From Acidimicrobiales bacterium (GTDB lineage: Bacteria > Actinomycetota > Acidimicrobiia > Acidimicrobiales > SZUA-35): DNA of 64,000 bases. A program made the translations under genes and the position numbers. A model generated the notes under the pieces. It did no database searches. It was not told where the DNA came from and saw only the letters and a program-made list of their open reading frames with translations. Shown one piece after another: positions 16,365 to 25,937 of this stretch; position 1 is the stretch's first letter; every line of letters starts with the position of its first letter. The stretch lies in contig JAHDCC010000008.1 of the NCBI GenBank assembly GCA_020630065.1, positions 1 through 64,000 of the forward strand, written 5' to 3'.

Positions 16365-18710
16365 TTATTCCATACGAGAGTTTATCTTCTTTAGCATGTC
16401 GGCCCTTGAACTAGCACCGAGCTTCTGGCGGATACGGGCGACGTGATGTTCGACAGTTTTCGGGGAAATATAGAGGCGTTCGCCGATTTTCTTGTAGGCG
16501 TGACCTTGACCGACGAGCATGGCTACTTCAGCCTCCCGGTCGGATAGGCCCAGGTCGCCGAAGTTATTGGTCACGACTTTGCCGACCTCGGTCACCACAT
16601 CGCGAGCTTTCTCTAACAGCCTTCTCGCCGCCTTAGGGTCTTGTTCGTCTAACGCCGCTTGGCCCAAGAGTCGAGATGCCTGCCACGGGTCGGCGTCGGC
16701 GGCTACACGTTCGGCGCATTCGACTACGGCGCGTTCGTCGGCTGAGGCCTGTTCACCTCGTTGACTGGCGAGTATTTGTTGCCATAGCTGGCTAGCGGAG
16801 CAACGAGCGGCGGCCCGCTTCGCGACTGGTGTCGCCGTCGATAACAGACTCGCTATACGTTCCACTTCTTCGGGTTGGTTAGCGGCGAGCGCAACGTTGA
16901 GCTGAAGCCAGGACGCGGCGATGGCAACGTCACCACCAATGCGGTTGGCCTGTCGGACGAGTTCGTCGACTACGGGGCGTATCCGGTCGGCCTCTTCTAG
17001 TCTGGCTCCAGCAACGACAATATCGTGAAGTAGCTCTAGGTAAATCCAGCTAGGTGACACCTCTAAGATGACGGTTTCTGCGTTCGACCATGCTTCACGA
17101 AGACGTGTCGTGTCGCCGGACCGCCGAGCGAGTCCAGCATTGAGCGACGACCACAACAGCTGCTCTCTAAGCGTCCAGCCAGGTTCGGGTCCGGATTGGG
17201 GTCCCGTTGTTGCCGTCAACGCTTCTCGGTATTCGCCTACCACCAGATTGCAGTAGGCGGCAAGAAGTTCAAACGTTCTATGTTCGGCTGGTTCGATCGT
17301 CGGGCTGGCGATCGCCTTACGCACCAATATGCGAGACGCATCGATATCGCCTACAGCTGACGCGGCCAGAGCACCTATTCGATGAGGGTTAAAAGCTAAC
17401 GAAAATGCGTCGGCTGGTTCGACGTGGTCTAGCCGATCGTAGTCGCTCGCCGCAATCGAAAAAAGGCTAAACGATTCGGGTTGCTTGCCGTCTACCAGAT
17501 GGCGGAGAGCGATGGTAGTGTCACCTTCGATAGTGCCGGCTGGTTTGGTGGCTACCGGAGCTGTTTCTGCCAGCAGCAGTTCGATCATCGCCTGGCAGGT
17601 TCCGCTTACGTCAGCGGTTGAGATCGCCTGATGCCATCTCATGTTTCGTACCGCTAGGCCCAACTGGATCGACGTCGACGCCGACGACACGATGGGTGAG
17701 GTCTCTCCCAGCCTAAACGTCGCTGCCTGATCGATCTCGTTCGCCCGATCCGATGTCTCGTCGATTCGGAGGGCGGCACGGGTAAATTCGATTGACTGTC
17801 GAGGGTCGGACCACCAGCAAACTTCGGCTGCCGAAACCAACGTTTCGACAGTGCCTGACCCAGTAGAGGAACCTTGGAGAGCAAACGTTGCGGCTTTCAC
17901 CGGGTCGGGTTCGGTCTCTGCTAGTCGGGTGAACAGTTCCGACTTGGTTGTGCTGGTAATGCTGGCCCGTATCGCTTCGGCGACTGGTTGTAGCAGTGTC
18001 AGCTCAGCGTCAGCAAACCCCGATGCCCGAAGACCGTGCTCGGCTTGTTGTGTGTCGTGTGATTCCCCTAGCGCGGCGACGGCGGCAGCAACCGAAAGGC
18101 CAGGGCTGATGGCCAAAAGTTGGGCCAAGGCTTCAGTGGATGAATGGCATTGTGCCACCCGCTGGTTAAGTAAATACACCAGCTGCTCGGGCATTGGGTC
18201 ATCTGGGGTGAGGTGCCAACCAGTGCTTATGATGTCAGCGCAAAGGCCGACCGAACCGAAACTATGTTCGTGCAGCCAAGCGGTCAGCTCGGCCTTCACC
18301 GGTCCGTCAAGGATTTTGGCCGCAATCGGGCGTAACCCTTCCGGAGTTACCAGGCCGGTGGTGAACGCTGGGCTTGTGGCGGTTAGTAGCGACGAAACGT
18401 GATGTAGAAGATCTGAAGTAGGCCATGGACGTTTACTTGCCCATACCGGGACGGCGACGTCGTCGAGCCGATCAGCTAATGTTTCTAACGCTTCGTCACT
18501 AAACCATTGCAACTCATCCAGTACGACAACACCGTCGGCGTCGTTGAGGCATGTGACGAGTTTGTCTGCTGTGACTGGGCGTCGAGCGTACCCCGTGAGC
18601 CAGGTAGCTTTGTTGCCACCCATCTCGTCTACCCAGGTTCTCAGGAGTGTTGATTTGCCGGTACCGCCTACACCAACAAGGAGTCGATGGTTATCGTTGT
18701 CAACTCCCAC
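16365..18710 (-). CDS. Large LuxR-family ATPase regulator (LAL/STAND type)
   Basis: A 781-residue regulator with an N-terminal P-loop ATPase domain (Walker A GVGGTGKST at 13-21, Walker B VVVLDELQWF at about 79-88), a long alpha-helical TPR-like middle (about 280-700) and a C-terminal LuxR/GerE HTH (about 715-780: LSDREAEVAMLVGQG, then SPKTVEHHVARI). The start is a GTG at 18710, because AGAGGGAA lies just upstream; a longer frame would run into the upstream gene. It lies between the solute-binding lipoprotein and the iniA/iniC pair, all on one strand with gaps of 52, 51 and 5 bp, which suggests it controls this locus. STAND regulators usually switch on ligand and ATP binding; the ligand is unknown. 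Confidence 0.88.
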   Translation of the reverse strand: MGVDNDNHRLLVGVGGTGKSTLLRTWVDEMGGNKATWLTGYARRPVTADKLVTCLNDADGVVVLDELQWFSDEALETLADRLDDVAVPVWASKRPWPTSDLLHHVSSLLTATSPAFTTGLVTPEGLRPIAAKILDGPVKAELTAWLHEHSFGSVGLCADIISTGWHLTPDDPMPEQLVYLLNQRVAQCHSSTEALAQLLAISPGLSVAAAVAALGESHDTQQAEHGLRASGFADAELTLLQPVAEAIRASITSTTKSELFTRLAETEPDPVKAATFALQGSSTGSGTVETLVSAAEVCWWSDPRQSIEFTRAALRIDETSDRANEIDQAATFRLGETSPIVSSASTSIQLGLAVRNMRWHQAISTADVSGTCQAMIELLLAETAPVATKPAGTIEGDTTIALRHLVDGKQPESFSLFSIAASDYDRLDHVEPADAFSLAFNPHRIGALAASAVGDIDASRILVRKAIASPTIEPAEHRTFELLAAYCNLVVGEYREALTATTGPQSGPEPGWTLREQLLWSSLNAGLARRSGDTTRLREAWSNAETVILEVSPSWIYLELLHDIVVAGARLEEADRIRPVVDELVRQANRIGGDVAIAASWLQLNVALAANQPEEVERIASLLSTATPVAKRAAARCSASQLWQQILASQRGEQASADERAVVECAERVAADADPWQASRLLGQAALDEQDPKAARRLLEKARDVVTEVGKVVTNNFGDLGLSDREAEVAMLVGQGHAYKKIGERLYISPKTVEHHVARIRQKLGASSRADMLKKINSRME

Positions 18711-18762
18711 AGGTTCCCTCTCACCGCAAGATCGTGTCAAATTCGATTCTACCGGCCCGGAT

Positions 18763-20091
18763 TTATCCGAACTCAACGACGGCGAATGTGGCTTCTGTTG
18801 GTTCCCCGTTGGAGCTGAACGAAAGAGGACCTGAAATTCCGTTGTAGTCGATGTCGGTTTCGCCGCCATTGATCAGTTTCTTACATTGGGCAAACGAAGA
18901 ACAACGAGCACCGCCGCTTGTAACCCCATTAATTCTCTTGGCGATTTCGGGTGCTGCGTCGGACTGGGCCAGTTCGGCGGCTAACGCAACGATGACGATG
19001 GCATCGTAGGTCTCGGGGCTAAAGCTGTAATCGACGATGTCTTCGTCTAGCTGGTTGAGTCGTCGTTTGAATGGAGACGGTGCCTCAGCTCCGGGAAGGA
19101 CACCGCGAATACCGTCTAGCTCGTTGGGTGCGGTGAATTTTTCGCCTAGGGCGTTTCCGGCGTTGCCGTCCGACAAATATATTTTGTCGGTAGTGATGCC
19201 TCTTCTGAGCAGCTCTTTAAGGATCTGACTAGATTCTTCAAACCCGATGAGCACGATGGCGTCTGGGCTTGTCGCTGTGGCGGAGTCTGCGGCTGCGTTA
19301 AAATCGACTGCTGTAGGGTCATAGACCGTCTGGGCCACTTCGATGTTGGCATTTCCGAGGGCGGTAGTCGTGAACGCGGCGAGGGCTTGCCCGTACAGGC
19401 CGTCCTCGGCGATTATCGACACGTTAGTTGCCGCGCTCCGAGCAACGATGTCAGATAGGGCTTGACCTTGGAGTTCATCTGAGGCGGCGGTTCGGAAATA
19501 CAGTTGGTTTTGTTCGAGGGGTGTGAATCCAGCGGCGGTGTTCGCACTCGAAATTTGGATACGGCAACTTCCGGTTATTTCGGATGTGACCTGTTTGGAA
19601 AGGACTGATGAAGGCGGCCCGAAAATGACATCAGCCCCTTCTTCAAGGTGGCGTTGGGCAGCGACTAGCGTCGATCCGCTACTTCCAGAGTCACCCGGAA
19701 GGTAAATTACGTCTCGCCCGGTGACTCCCTCAGCTCGATCGATGTCGTCTAGAGCTAGTTGGATGGCGGCTTGTTGTGCTGGTTCGAGATAGTCGAGTTT
19801 GCCGGTTTGGGGAAGTAGTCCGCCAATTATGAGACGATTATCGGACTCGTAGCTGCAATCGGGAGCCGCTTCGAGGGTGCTTGTTTCACTTTGGGAGACG
19901 TTGAAGTAGTCGGTTCGGTTGGGGTCGATCTCGTTGACCGCGTTCGTAGGCACGATTCGGGTGGCCGCCCGGTCCTCGGTTGTGCCTTGGGGGCTTTCGG
20001 CATTCGACGGATCGGAACCACTTGTACACGAAACAGCCAACAGAAGCGTAGCGATGACTATCGATGCTGCATTCCAAATCAAGGCTCTCAC
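18763..20091 (-). CDS. Lipoprotein solute-binding protein (type 1, branched-chain amino-acid family)
   Basis: A protein of about 442 residues with a lipoprotein signal (LLLAVSC, lipidated Cys22) and a periplasmic-binding-protein type 1 fold of the LivJ/amide-receptor family: IIGGLLPQTGKLDYLEPAQQ, then ADVIFGPPSSVLSKQV, and SPETYDAIVIVALA near the C-terminus. The start is the GTG at 20091, with AGGAG 6 nt upstream. No permease or ATPase gene of the corresponding ABC importer is nearby. With the LuxR ATPase directly downstream, a role as an outer sensor for the locus is possible but inferred; it could equally work with a transporter encoded elsewhere. Confidence 0.8.
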   Translation of the reverse strand: MRALIWNAASIVIATLLLAVSCTSGSDPSNAESPQGTTEDRAATRIVPTNAVNEIDPNRTDYFNVSQSETSTLEAAPDCSYESDNRLIIGGLLPQTGKLDYLEPAQQAAIQLALDDIDRAEGVTGRDVIYLPGDSGSSGSTLVAAQRHLEEGADVIFGPPSSVLSKQVTSEITGSCRIQISSANTAAGFTPLEQNQLYFRTAASDELQGQALSDIVARSAATNVSIIAEDGLYGQALAAFTTTALGNANIEVAQTVYDPTAVDFNAAADSATATSPDAIVLIGFEESSQILKELLRRGITTDKIYLSDGNAGNALGEKFTAPNELDGIRGVLPGAEAPSPFKRRLNQLDEDIVDYSFSPETYDAIVIVALAAELAQSDAAPEIAKRINGVTSGGARCSSFAQCKKLINGGETDIDYNGISGPLSFSSNGEPTEATFAVVEFG

Positions 20092-20228
20092 ACGGTTCTC
20101 CTGCATCTTCAGCAATGTTTTTCCGCAGTTCCTACCTTACTCAGCTGGATTGCCGATCGCGTGTCTGTCGATCTCCCGATTCGTAGAGCCGGGGCGCATC
20201 TGTCAGTTCGCCGTAGCCTGAACCGTAT

Positions 20229-22106
20229 ATGTTACCGCGACGAGATATCTGGCCCCGAGACCGTGACCGGGTAGCCGGGGCAAAGATCGAGCGCCAGGCG
20301 GCGATCCGAGTTTGGAAGTTCGCTCGCCCTTACCGGCTTCCGATTGTGGCATTTTTGGCTAGCGGTATGGTTCAGGCCGCGTTGGCGATTGTGCCTCCGC
20401 TGTTGTTTGGTCGGATTATCGACTCGGCGATCCCTAATCAGGATCGAAGCCAGGTGGTTGTGTTGGCGGTAGCCGTTGTTGGTATCGCCATCGTGTCAGC
20501 GGTTGTTGGTTTGTTCGAGCGGTATTGGTCATCGAGGATCGGTGAGGGGGTGATTTACGATCTGCGAGTAGCCCTATTCGATCATGTTCAGCGACTGCCG
20601 TTGGCGTTCTTTACGCGGGTGCAAACGGGAACGCTCACCAGCCGGTTAAACAGCGACGTGTTAGGGGCCCAACGTGCGCTTACGGCAACTCTAGGAACGG
20701 TCGTAACCAACATCATTAGCCTGGTAGTGACCCTGTTGGCGATGTCGTTTCTTGAATGGCGGCTTACGTTACTCGCTTTGGTTCTAGCCCCGATCTTCAT
20801 TTTGCCGTATCGAAAGGTCGGTGGTGTCCAGCAAGCGATTACCCGGGATGGCATGGACCACAACGCAGCGATGAACACAACGATGACAGAACGTTTCAAC
20901 GTTTCTGGCGCTTTGTTGGTCAAGTTGTTTGGTCGTCAACAGGATGAACTTGATTTGTTTGAAGGGCGGGCGGCCGAAGTCCGCAAGATTGGTATTCGTT
21001 CTGCCTTATTTACCCGCGGCTTCCTGACCGTGTTGACCGTGCTTGGCGCAGTCGGCACAGCGCTCGTCTATGGCCTGGGAGGCTGGTTTGTTATCTCGGG
21101 GTCGTTTACGGTGGGTCAGCTAGCAGCCATGGGGTTGCTGGTTGGAAGAATCTACGCGCCGCTTACGGGTTTGACCAACGCGAGAATCGATGTGTTGACA
21201 GCGATGGTGTCGTTCGATCGTGTGTTCGAGATTCTCGATTCGGTTTCTCCGTTGACCGACGCAGAAGACGCAGTTGAACTAGTGGATGTGTCTGGGCGAA
21301 TCGAATTCGACAACGTGAGTTTCCGCTACCCGAACGCGTCCGAATTGATTGTTCCGGCGTTAGAGGTCACGGCGAGAACCCGCCCCGATGATGATCCGGT
21401 TGAGGTCCCACACGATGATATTCAGATTCTTAGCGACGTGTCTTTTGTGGTGGAACCCGGGGAACTCGTGGCTGTGGTCGGCCCATCCGGGGCCGGTAAA
21501 ACCACGTTGAGCGCGCTTGTTCCTCGTCTATACGACGCGGGAAGCGGAGTCGTGAAAGTCGACGATCACGATGTGCGGTCGATTACGCAAGAGTCGTTAC
21601 GAGCCGCCATTGGGGTAGTGGCTCAAGACCCACATCTATTCCACGAGTCGATCCGAGACAACCTGCTATATGCCAAACCGGGAGCCTCCGACCAAGAACT
21701 TATTGAGGCCTGTCGCGCGGCCCAAATCTACGAAACTGTACGGTCGTTACCGAACGAGTTCGACACCATCGTTGGCGAACGCGGATATCGGATGTCGGGT
21801 GGTGAAAAGCAGCGGCTATCAATCGCTCGAATGTTGTTGAAGAACCCGGCGATCGTGATTCTGGACGAAGCCACATCTCACCTCGATTCCGAAAACGAGG
21901 CGCTTGTCCAACAAGCTCTTTCGAAGGTTCTTCTGAATCGAACTTCGTTGGTGATCGCCCACCGTCTCTCGACTATTGTTGGTGCTGATCGTATCATCGT
22001 CCTAGACGATGGTCGGCTAGTGGAGACTGGGACTCACACATCGCTGCTTTCCGACGGTGGGCTTTACGCCGAGTTGTATACACGGCTCGCCGGTAGCGGT
22101 TCGTAG
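20229..22106 (+). CDS. ABC exporter, fused membrane and ATPase domains
   Basis: A 625-residue half-transporter of the MsbA/BmrA class. Six transmembrane helices lie in residues 30-330. The ATPase domain has Walker A GPSGAGKTT (about 418-426), signature MSGGEKQR (about 522), Walker B AIVILDEAT (about 540-548) and the switch histidine in VIAHRLST. A linker of about 30 residues (ELIVPALEVTARTRPDDDPV) inside the early ATPase domain, just before QILSDVSFVVEPGE, is longer than usual. The substrate (lipid, drug or peptide) cannot be decided. It is a lone gene divergent from the solute-binding protein gene. The ATG at 20229 has no strong ribosome site. Confidence 0.88.
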   Translation: MLPRRDIWPRDRDRVAGAKIERQAAIRVWKFARPYRLPIVAFLASGMVQAALAIVPPLLFGRIIDSAIPNQDRSQVVVLAVAVVGIAIVSAVVGLFERYWSSRIGEGVIYDLRVALFDHVQRLPLAFFTRVQTGTLTSRLNSDVLGAQRALTATLGTVVTNIISLVVTLLAMSFLEWRLTLLALVLAPIFILPYRKVGGVQQAITRDGMDHNAAMNTTMTERFNVSGALLVKLFGRQQDELDLFEGRAAEVRKIGIRSALFTRGFLTVLTVLGAVGTALVYGLGGWFVISGSFTVGQLAAMGLLVGRIYAPLTGLTNARIDVLTAMVSFDRVFEILDSVSPLTDAEDAVELVDVSGRIEFDNVSFRYPNASELIVPALEVTARTRPDDDPVEVPHDDIQILSDVSFVVEPGELVAVVGPSGAGKTTLSALVPRLYDAGSGVVKVDDHDVRSITQESLRAAIGVVAQDPHLFHESIRDNLLYAKPGASDQELIEACRAAQIYETVRSLPNEFDTIVGERGYRMSGGEKQRLSIARMLLKNPAIVILDEATSHLDSENEALVQQALSKVLLNRTSLVIAHRLSTIVGADRIIVLDDGRLVETGTHTSLLSDGGLYAELYTRLAGSGS

Positions 22107-22202
22107 TTGACGCCGCTCGCTGTGTACCTTTGTTTATCGGAATAGGTTGCGGGGCGTAGGCATCATATTGGTGTAATCCGTAATTCCGAAGCGTTAGATG
22201 AC

Positions 22203-23336
22203 ATGACAGGCGATATGACAGCAACGACACCAAGACAGACCTTCCACTATCTACGAACGAAAACGGCAGCGCTTGTTATTGGTGGCTGCCTAATCTTGTC
22301 GGGTTGTGTCAATGGTGAAGCGGGTACGCCGGTGGAAACTACGGTAGGCGACGATGCCGGTCCCGACATTGTTTCAGTTTCCTCGGGGGGTCCGGTAGCA
22401 GTTCCAGAATGCGGTGCGTATTGGGGAGCGTACGTGAACGCAAATATCCGTACCGGTCGTAATAGCGCACCAGCTCGTTTGGAGGCGTTGCAGACCGTCG
22501 AACAGGACCTGGACCGAACCTTCGATCTCGATCACCACTTCTATCGGTGGGACAATCTTTTAAGCGATTTCAGCACCGAAAATCATGTCAAGAAGTCGAT
22601 TGAGGCAGGCCGAACACAGTTCCTTTCTTGGAAGCCGGTTTATGAAGACGGCACCAATATTGCGTGGGCGTCGATCGCTGATGGGGAACACGACGAGTTG
22701 ATCAGAGAAAAAGCGGGCCGTGTCGCCGCTCTCGATGAGCCGGTGATGATGGTGTTTGGGCACGAAGCCAATGGGCGGGTCGGCGAGTTCGAACCGGGCC
22801 GACACACTGGTGGAGGTCATATAAATACCAAGGCTGGTTCGGCGGAGGACTTTGTCGCGGCGTGGCAACATATTCATGATTTGTTTGCTGAGCAGGATGT
22901 TTCGAACGTCAGCTGGGTGTGGATCATGACTCGAGGCCCCTTCGAAGGTGAGGCTAATCAGGCCGACCAGCTGTACCCGGGCGACGCCTACGTTGATTGG
23001 GTTGGCCTTGATCCGTACAACTTTTTCCATAACCAGCAGAATTGGCGAGAAATGGAAGATTTGATGACTGGGTTTACTGGCTGGGTGGAGACTCGAGATA
23101 TCGACAAGCCCTGGCTTTTGGGTGAATGGGGGACAGTCGAAGACCCGAGTCAAGATGGCCGGAAAGCTGAATGGTTGCGTAACGCCGCCGACTATTTCGA
23201 ATCTGAGTCTCGACTGAAAGCGATTGTTCATTTTGACTCGTCGCCTAAGAACAACTGGCTATATGATTCGAGCGAATCTTCAAGACAGAGCTTTATCGAG
23301 ATTTCTAATCGCCCGTACTTTAACCAGCAGTGCTAG
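22203..23336 (+). CDS. GH26-like glycoside hydrolase lipoprotein
   Basis: A 377-residue exported protein with a lipobox (CLILSGC). The mature part resembles GH26 (beta-mannanase-like) barrels: YWGAYVNAN at the start, an acid/base candidate Glu in FGHEANG (about 187), VSWVWIMTRGP, DWVGLDPYNFF and a nucleophile candidate Glu in LLGEWGT (about 307). It would act outside the membrane on a beta-mannan or related polysaccharide; the true substrate is uncertain because actinobacterial homologues are diverse. The ATG at 22203 or 22218 are both possible. A hairpin lies 19 nt past the stop. It has no polysaccharide-utilisation neighbours. Confidence 0.75.
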   Translation: MTGDMTATTPRQTFHYLRTKTAALVIGGCLILSGCVNGEAGTPVETTVGDDAGPDIVSVSSGGPVAVPECGAYWGAYVNANIRTGRNSAPARLEALQTVEQDLDRTFDLDHHFYRWDNLLSDFSTENHVKKSIEAGRTQFLSWKPVYEDGTNIAWASIADGEHDELIREKAGRVAALDEPVMMVFGHEANGRVGEFEPGRHTGGGHINTKAGSAEDFVAAWQHIHDLFAEQDVSNVSWVWIMTRGPFEGEANQADQLYPGDAYVDWVGLDPYNFFHNQQNWREMEDLMTGFTGWVETRDIDKPWLLGEWGTVEDPSQDGRKAEWLRNAADYFESESRLKAIVHFDSSPKNNWLYDSSESSRQSFIEISNRPYFNQQC

Positions 23337-23355
23337 AAGTGTCACATCCACGTTC

Positions 23356-23373
23356 TGAGTGCAGTCGCACTCA
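23356..23373 (+). terminator. Hairpin after the GH26-like gene
   Basis: TGAGTGC and GCACTCA (7-bp arms, AGTC loop) lie 19 nt after the stop at 23336, and a short T-rich run (CGTCTTTT) follows a few bases later. This is a plausible intrinsic terminator. Confidence 0.55.
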
Positions 23374-23404
23374 ATTGGTTCGTCTTTTGGCCTAGGATTA
23401 AGCG

Positions 23405-24940
23405 GTGAGCGACTCCAGTTCGAAAGCCGATCTATCCAGTGCCGGTGGCTTGGACCAACTTCGTAGACGGGTGTGGTGGCATCGTCACCTCGATCCGGAG
23501 GATCGTCGTCGTGTGATGGACGATCTGGCGATGCGTCGGGGAGACCGAAAGATCTTTCCGTTTGTGGTCATGTTGACGTTGTCCGTCGTCGTTGCCGTGA
23601 TGGGGTTGGCCCTTAATTCGGCCGCCGTCGTCATTGGTGCCATGCTTATTGCTCCGCTGATGCAGCCGGTTTTGGCTACGGGGGCTTGTTTGTCATTGGC
23701 GTTGTACCGCAAGTCGCTATTTGCGTTTATTCGGGTGGTGATGGCGACGGTCTGGTGTATTGCTATCGGGTTTTTCCTATCGAAAGTGCTACCCGAGCAA
23801 GAGCTTACGGCCGAGGTCTTGGCGCGAACCCAGCCCGACATCAAAGATCTGGTTGTGGCGTTGGCGGCAGGTACAGCCGGTGCCTATGCTACCGTTCGGG
23901 AGGATGCGTCCAGTGGTTTGCCGGGGGTAGCGGTTGCCGTTGCCTTGGTTCCGCCGTTGGCTGCGGTCGGGGCGACGTTGGAAGCAGGGCAAAACACGTT
24001 GGCTTGGGGTGCCTTCTTGTTGTACACGACTAACCTTTCGGCGATCATTTTTGCCAGCATTTCTGTGTTTGTATTCACTGGGTTCGTTCCTCCGCGACGT
24101 ATCGCGTCGACGATTAAGGGCGTGTCGATAGCGAAACTCGGGTTGGCGGCGTTGGTGGCTATTGTTGCCTACCCGCTGTATCAGGCTTCGAGACTGTCGG
24201 TCAGTGCTACTGAGAAGCAGCTGTCGGCTGAGGCCGAAGTTGCCGAATGGTTGGGTGAAGTTGATTTGCAGTCCCAGGTTTCTATCGGCGACGAAAAGAT
24301 CGTAGTCGCCCTTCAAGGGTTCGAGCGTCCGCCGTCACAGGAGTTATTAGAAAACAACCTGGCCGCTCTTTTTCCCGAATCGAAGGTGTTGGTGGAGTGG
24401 GTTCGGACCGAACAGATCACAACAACGACAACTGCGTCGCCTGACCCAGACGCCGAGTTGGAGTCAGAGGTACTTCCAGTAGTTGTCGAATGGCTAGATT
24501 CTGGCGGGGCGGACTATGAAATCGAAGAGGTAAGTGTAGAGGGCGACGTGGTGCGAATCGATGTTGATGGAGCCGGTGAGCCGCCGTCGATTGATGACCT
24601 CGATTCTTTGCTCGATGAGCAGATAGACGAGACGTTGACGCCACGGTTGAACTGGACCCAGCGCGAAACGATACGGCCAGGTGACAACGACCCAACCCCA
24701 ATCGACCAGATCCAAGACCAGATGATGCGTTTCGTAGACACCTGGGCCGACGAACAAGATGTCCAACTTCGCGAATTCATCTATGACGGTGAGTTGGTGG
24801 AAGCCGAGTTCGCCGGTGCTCGGTCTCCGTCGCAGACTGCGTTAGCCGAGCTAAATGAGGCGCTGGTTGAATTTCATGGTGATGAGACGTTGCCGATCGA
24901 ATTCTATTTTCTGCAGCGTCAACCGTTGTCGGCTCCCTAG
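23405..24940 (+). CDS. DUF389 membrane protein
   Basis: A 511-residue protein. Residues about 55-260 contain five to six transmembrane helices with the DUF389 core signature NSAAVVIGAMLIAPLMQP and a conserved Gly/Pro-rich segment VAVALVPPLAAVGATL. The C-terminal 250 residues are soluble and acidic, with BON-like alternating strands repeated about three times (VLPVVVEWLDSGG and similar). The family is widespread and its function unknown. It starts with GTG and shares a CTAG double stop with the convergent hydrolase gene. Confidence 0.82.
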   Translation: MSDSSSKADLSSAGGLDQLRRRVWWHRHLDPEDRRRVMDDLAMRRGDRKIFPFVVMLTLSVVVAVMGLALNSAAVVIGAMLIAPLMQPVLATGACLSLALYRKSLFAFIRVVMATVWCIAIGFFLSKVLPEQELTAEVLARTQPDIKDLVVALAAGTAGAYATVREDASSGLPGVAVAVALVPPLAAVGATLEAGQNTLAWGAFLLYTTNLSAIIFASISVFVFTGFVPPRRIASTIKGVSIAKLGLAALVAIVAYPLYQASRLSVSATEKQLSAEAEVAEWLGEVDLQSQVSIGDEKIVVALQGFERPPSQELLENNLAALFPESKVLVEWVRTEQITTTTTASPDPDAELESEVLPVVVEWLDSGGADYEIEEVSVEGDVVRIDVDGAGEPPSIDDLDSLLDEQIDETLTPRLNWTQRETIRPGDNDPTPIDQIQDQMMRFVDTWADEQDVQLREFIYDGELVEAEFAGARSPSQTALAELNEALVEFHGDETLPIEFYFLQRQPLSAP

Positions 24941-25833
24941 CTGAACTTCTTCAGGATTTCAGCGGCGATGGTGTTTGGGGCGTCTTCTTGGATGTAGTGA
25001 CCGGCCTCTTTTAGTTCTACCACGGTGGCGTGGGGGAAGTCGTTCCTCCACCGTTTTTCGACTCGCTTAGTGCCCATGGCTGGATCTTTTCGTCCGAAGA
25101 ATAGGAGGGTAGGTTTGGTGGCGAGGGCGGATTTGACGCGTTTGTCGAGTGCTTCCAAGAAAGGTTCGGCGTCGCGGATCTGTCGTGGGAAAACTGCGAA
25201 TCCGGTTCTGGATTCAGGAGTGGGGTTGGTTTGAACGTAGTGATCAAAAGCTGGTTCGTCGATTCGTGACTTGATGGACATTCGCATCAATTTCTCGACA
25301 AAGAAGTTTCGCTGAAGGATCCGTTTTTGTATCGGCGCTGAGCTCATGACGGCGCTAAATATTCGCATCATTCGGTCGGGTGGTTGATAGAACGTGTTTC
25401 CGAGCGCGATGCCGCTGAAACGATTCGGCTGTTGTGACGCAACTTCTAGGCCTATGGGTCCGCCCCAGTCTTGTCCCATGAGAACGGTGTCTTGTAGGTC
25501 GAGATAGTCGACGAGTTCGGTGACGACGGCGGCATGTTCTGCAGCCGTGAAGCCATAACCCTCGGGGTGGTGGGATAATCCAAATCCAGGGTAGTCGAGG
25601 GCGACACACCGGAAGTGGCCTTTGAGTTGGCTAATGATCTGTCTGTAGAGGAAGCTCCAGTCGGGATTGCCGTGAAGTAACAGGATTGGGCGGCCTTGTC
25701 CTTCGTCGATGTAGTGAACGGGGCCGACTGAGGATTCGAACCATCTGGAGGTGAAGGGATAGTGGTTTGGGTCTGGGGTGAAATCAACGGTGCTGTCGGG
25801 TTTTGTGGTGCTGGACCGGTTGGTGGCTGACAT
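24937..25833 (-). CDS. Haloalkane-dehalogenase-like alpha/beta hydrolase
   Basis: A 298-residue alpha/beta hydrolase. HGNPDWSF (54-61) supplies the oxyanion-hole and halide-binding Asn region, GQDWGG (120-125) has the nucleophile Asp122 with the adjacent halide-binding Trp123, and the catalytic His is His279 in GHYIQED. Asp rather than Ser as nucleophile points to haloalkane dehalogenase rather than esterase. It would hydrolyse carbon-halogen bonds of small alkyl halides in the cytoplasm; the natural substrate is unknown. AAGGAAG precedes the ATG. It is divergent from an SDR-TetR pair and convergent with the DUF389 gene. Confidence 0.82.
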   Translation of the reverse strand: MSATNRSSTTKPDSTVDFTPDPNHYPFTSRWFESSVGPVHYIDEGQGRPILLLHGNPDWSFLYRQIISQLKGHFRCVALDYPGFGLSHHPEGYGFTAAEHAAVVTELVDYLDLQDTVLMGQDWGGPIGLEVASQQPNRFSGIALGNTFYQPPDRMMRIFSAVMSSAPIQKRILQRNFFVEKLMRMSIKSRIDEPAFDHYVQTNPTPESRTGFAVFPRQIRDAEPFLEALDKRVKSALATKPTLLFFGRKDPAMGTKRVEKRWRNDFPHATVVELKEAGHYIQEDAPNTIAAEILKKFS

Positions 25834-25937
25834 GGCGTTCTTCCTTGGAGTGAATAATTTTTCTGGTGGTGGAATATTTGGGCTTGCATAACCATTCTAT
25901 ACTTCGTAGTATAAAAAGAAACTAGGAAGGTAGAACC

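Noticed and set aside
18711-18869. N-terminal extension of the LuxR regulator overlapping the upstream gene
   Set aside because: The GTG at 18710 has an AGAGGGAA ribosome site and gives a normal start just before the P-loop; the extension is the out-of-frame image of the upstream gene.
23789-24316. Minus-strand 175-residue frame inside the DUF389 gene
   Set aside because: It is Arg/Gln-rich shadow sequence over an intact membrane-protein frame with clear family motifs.
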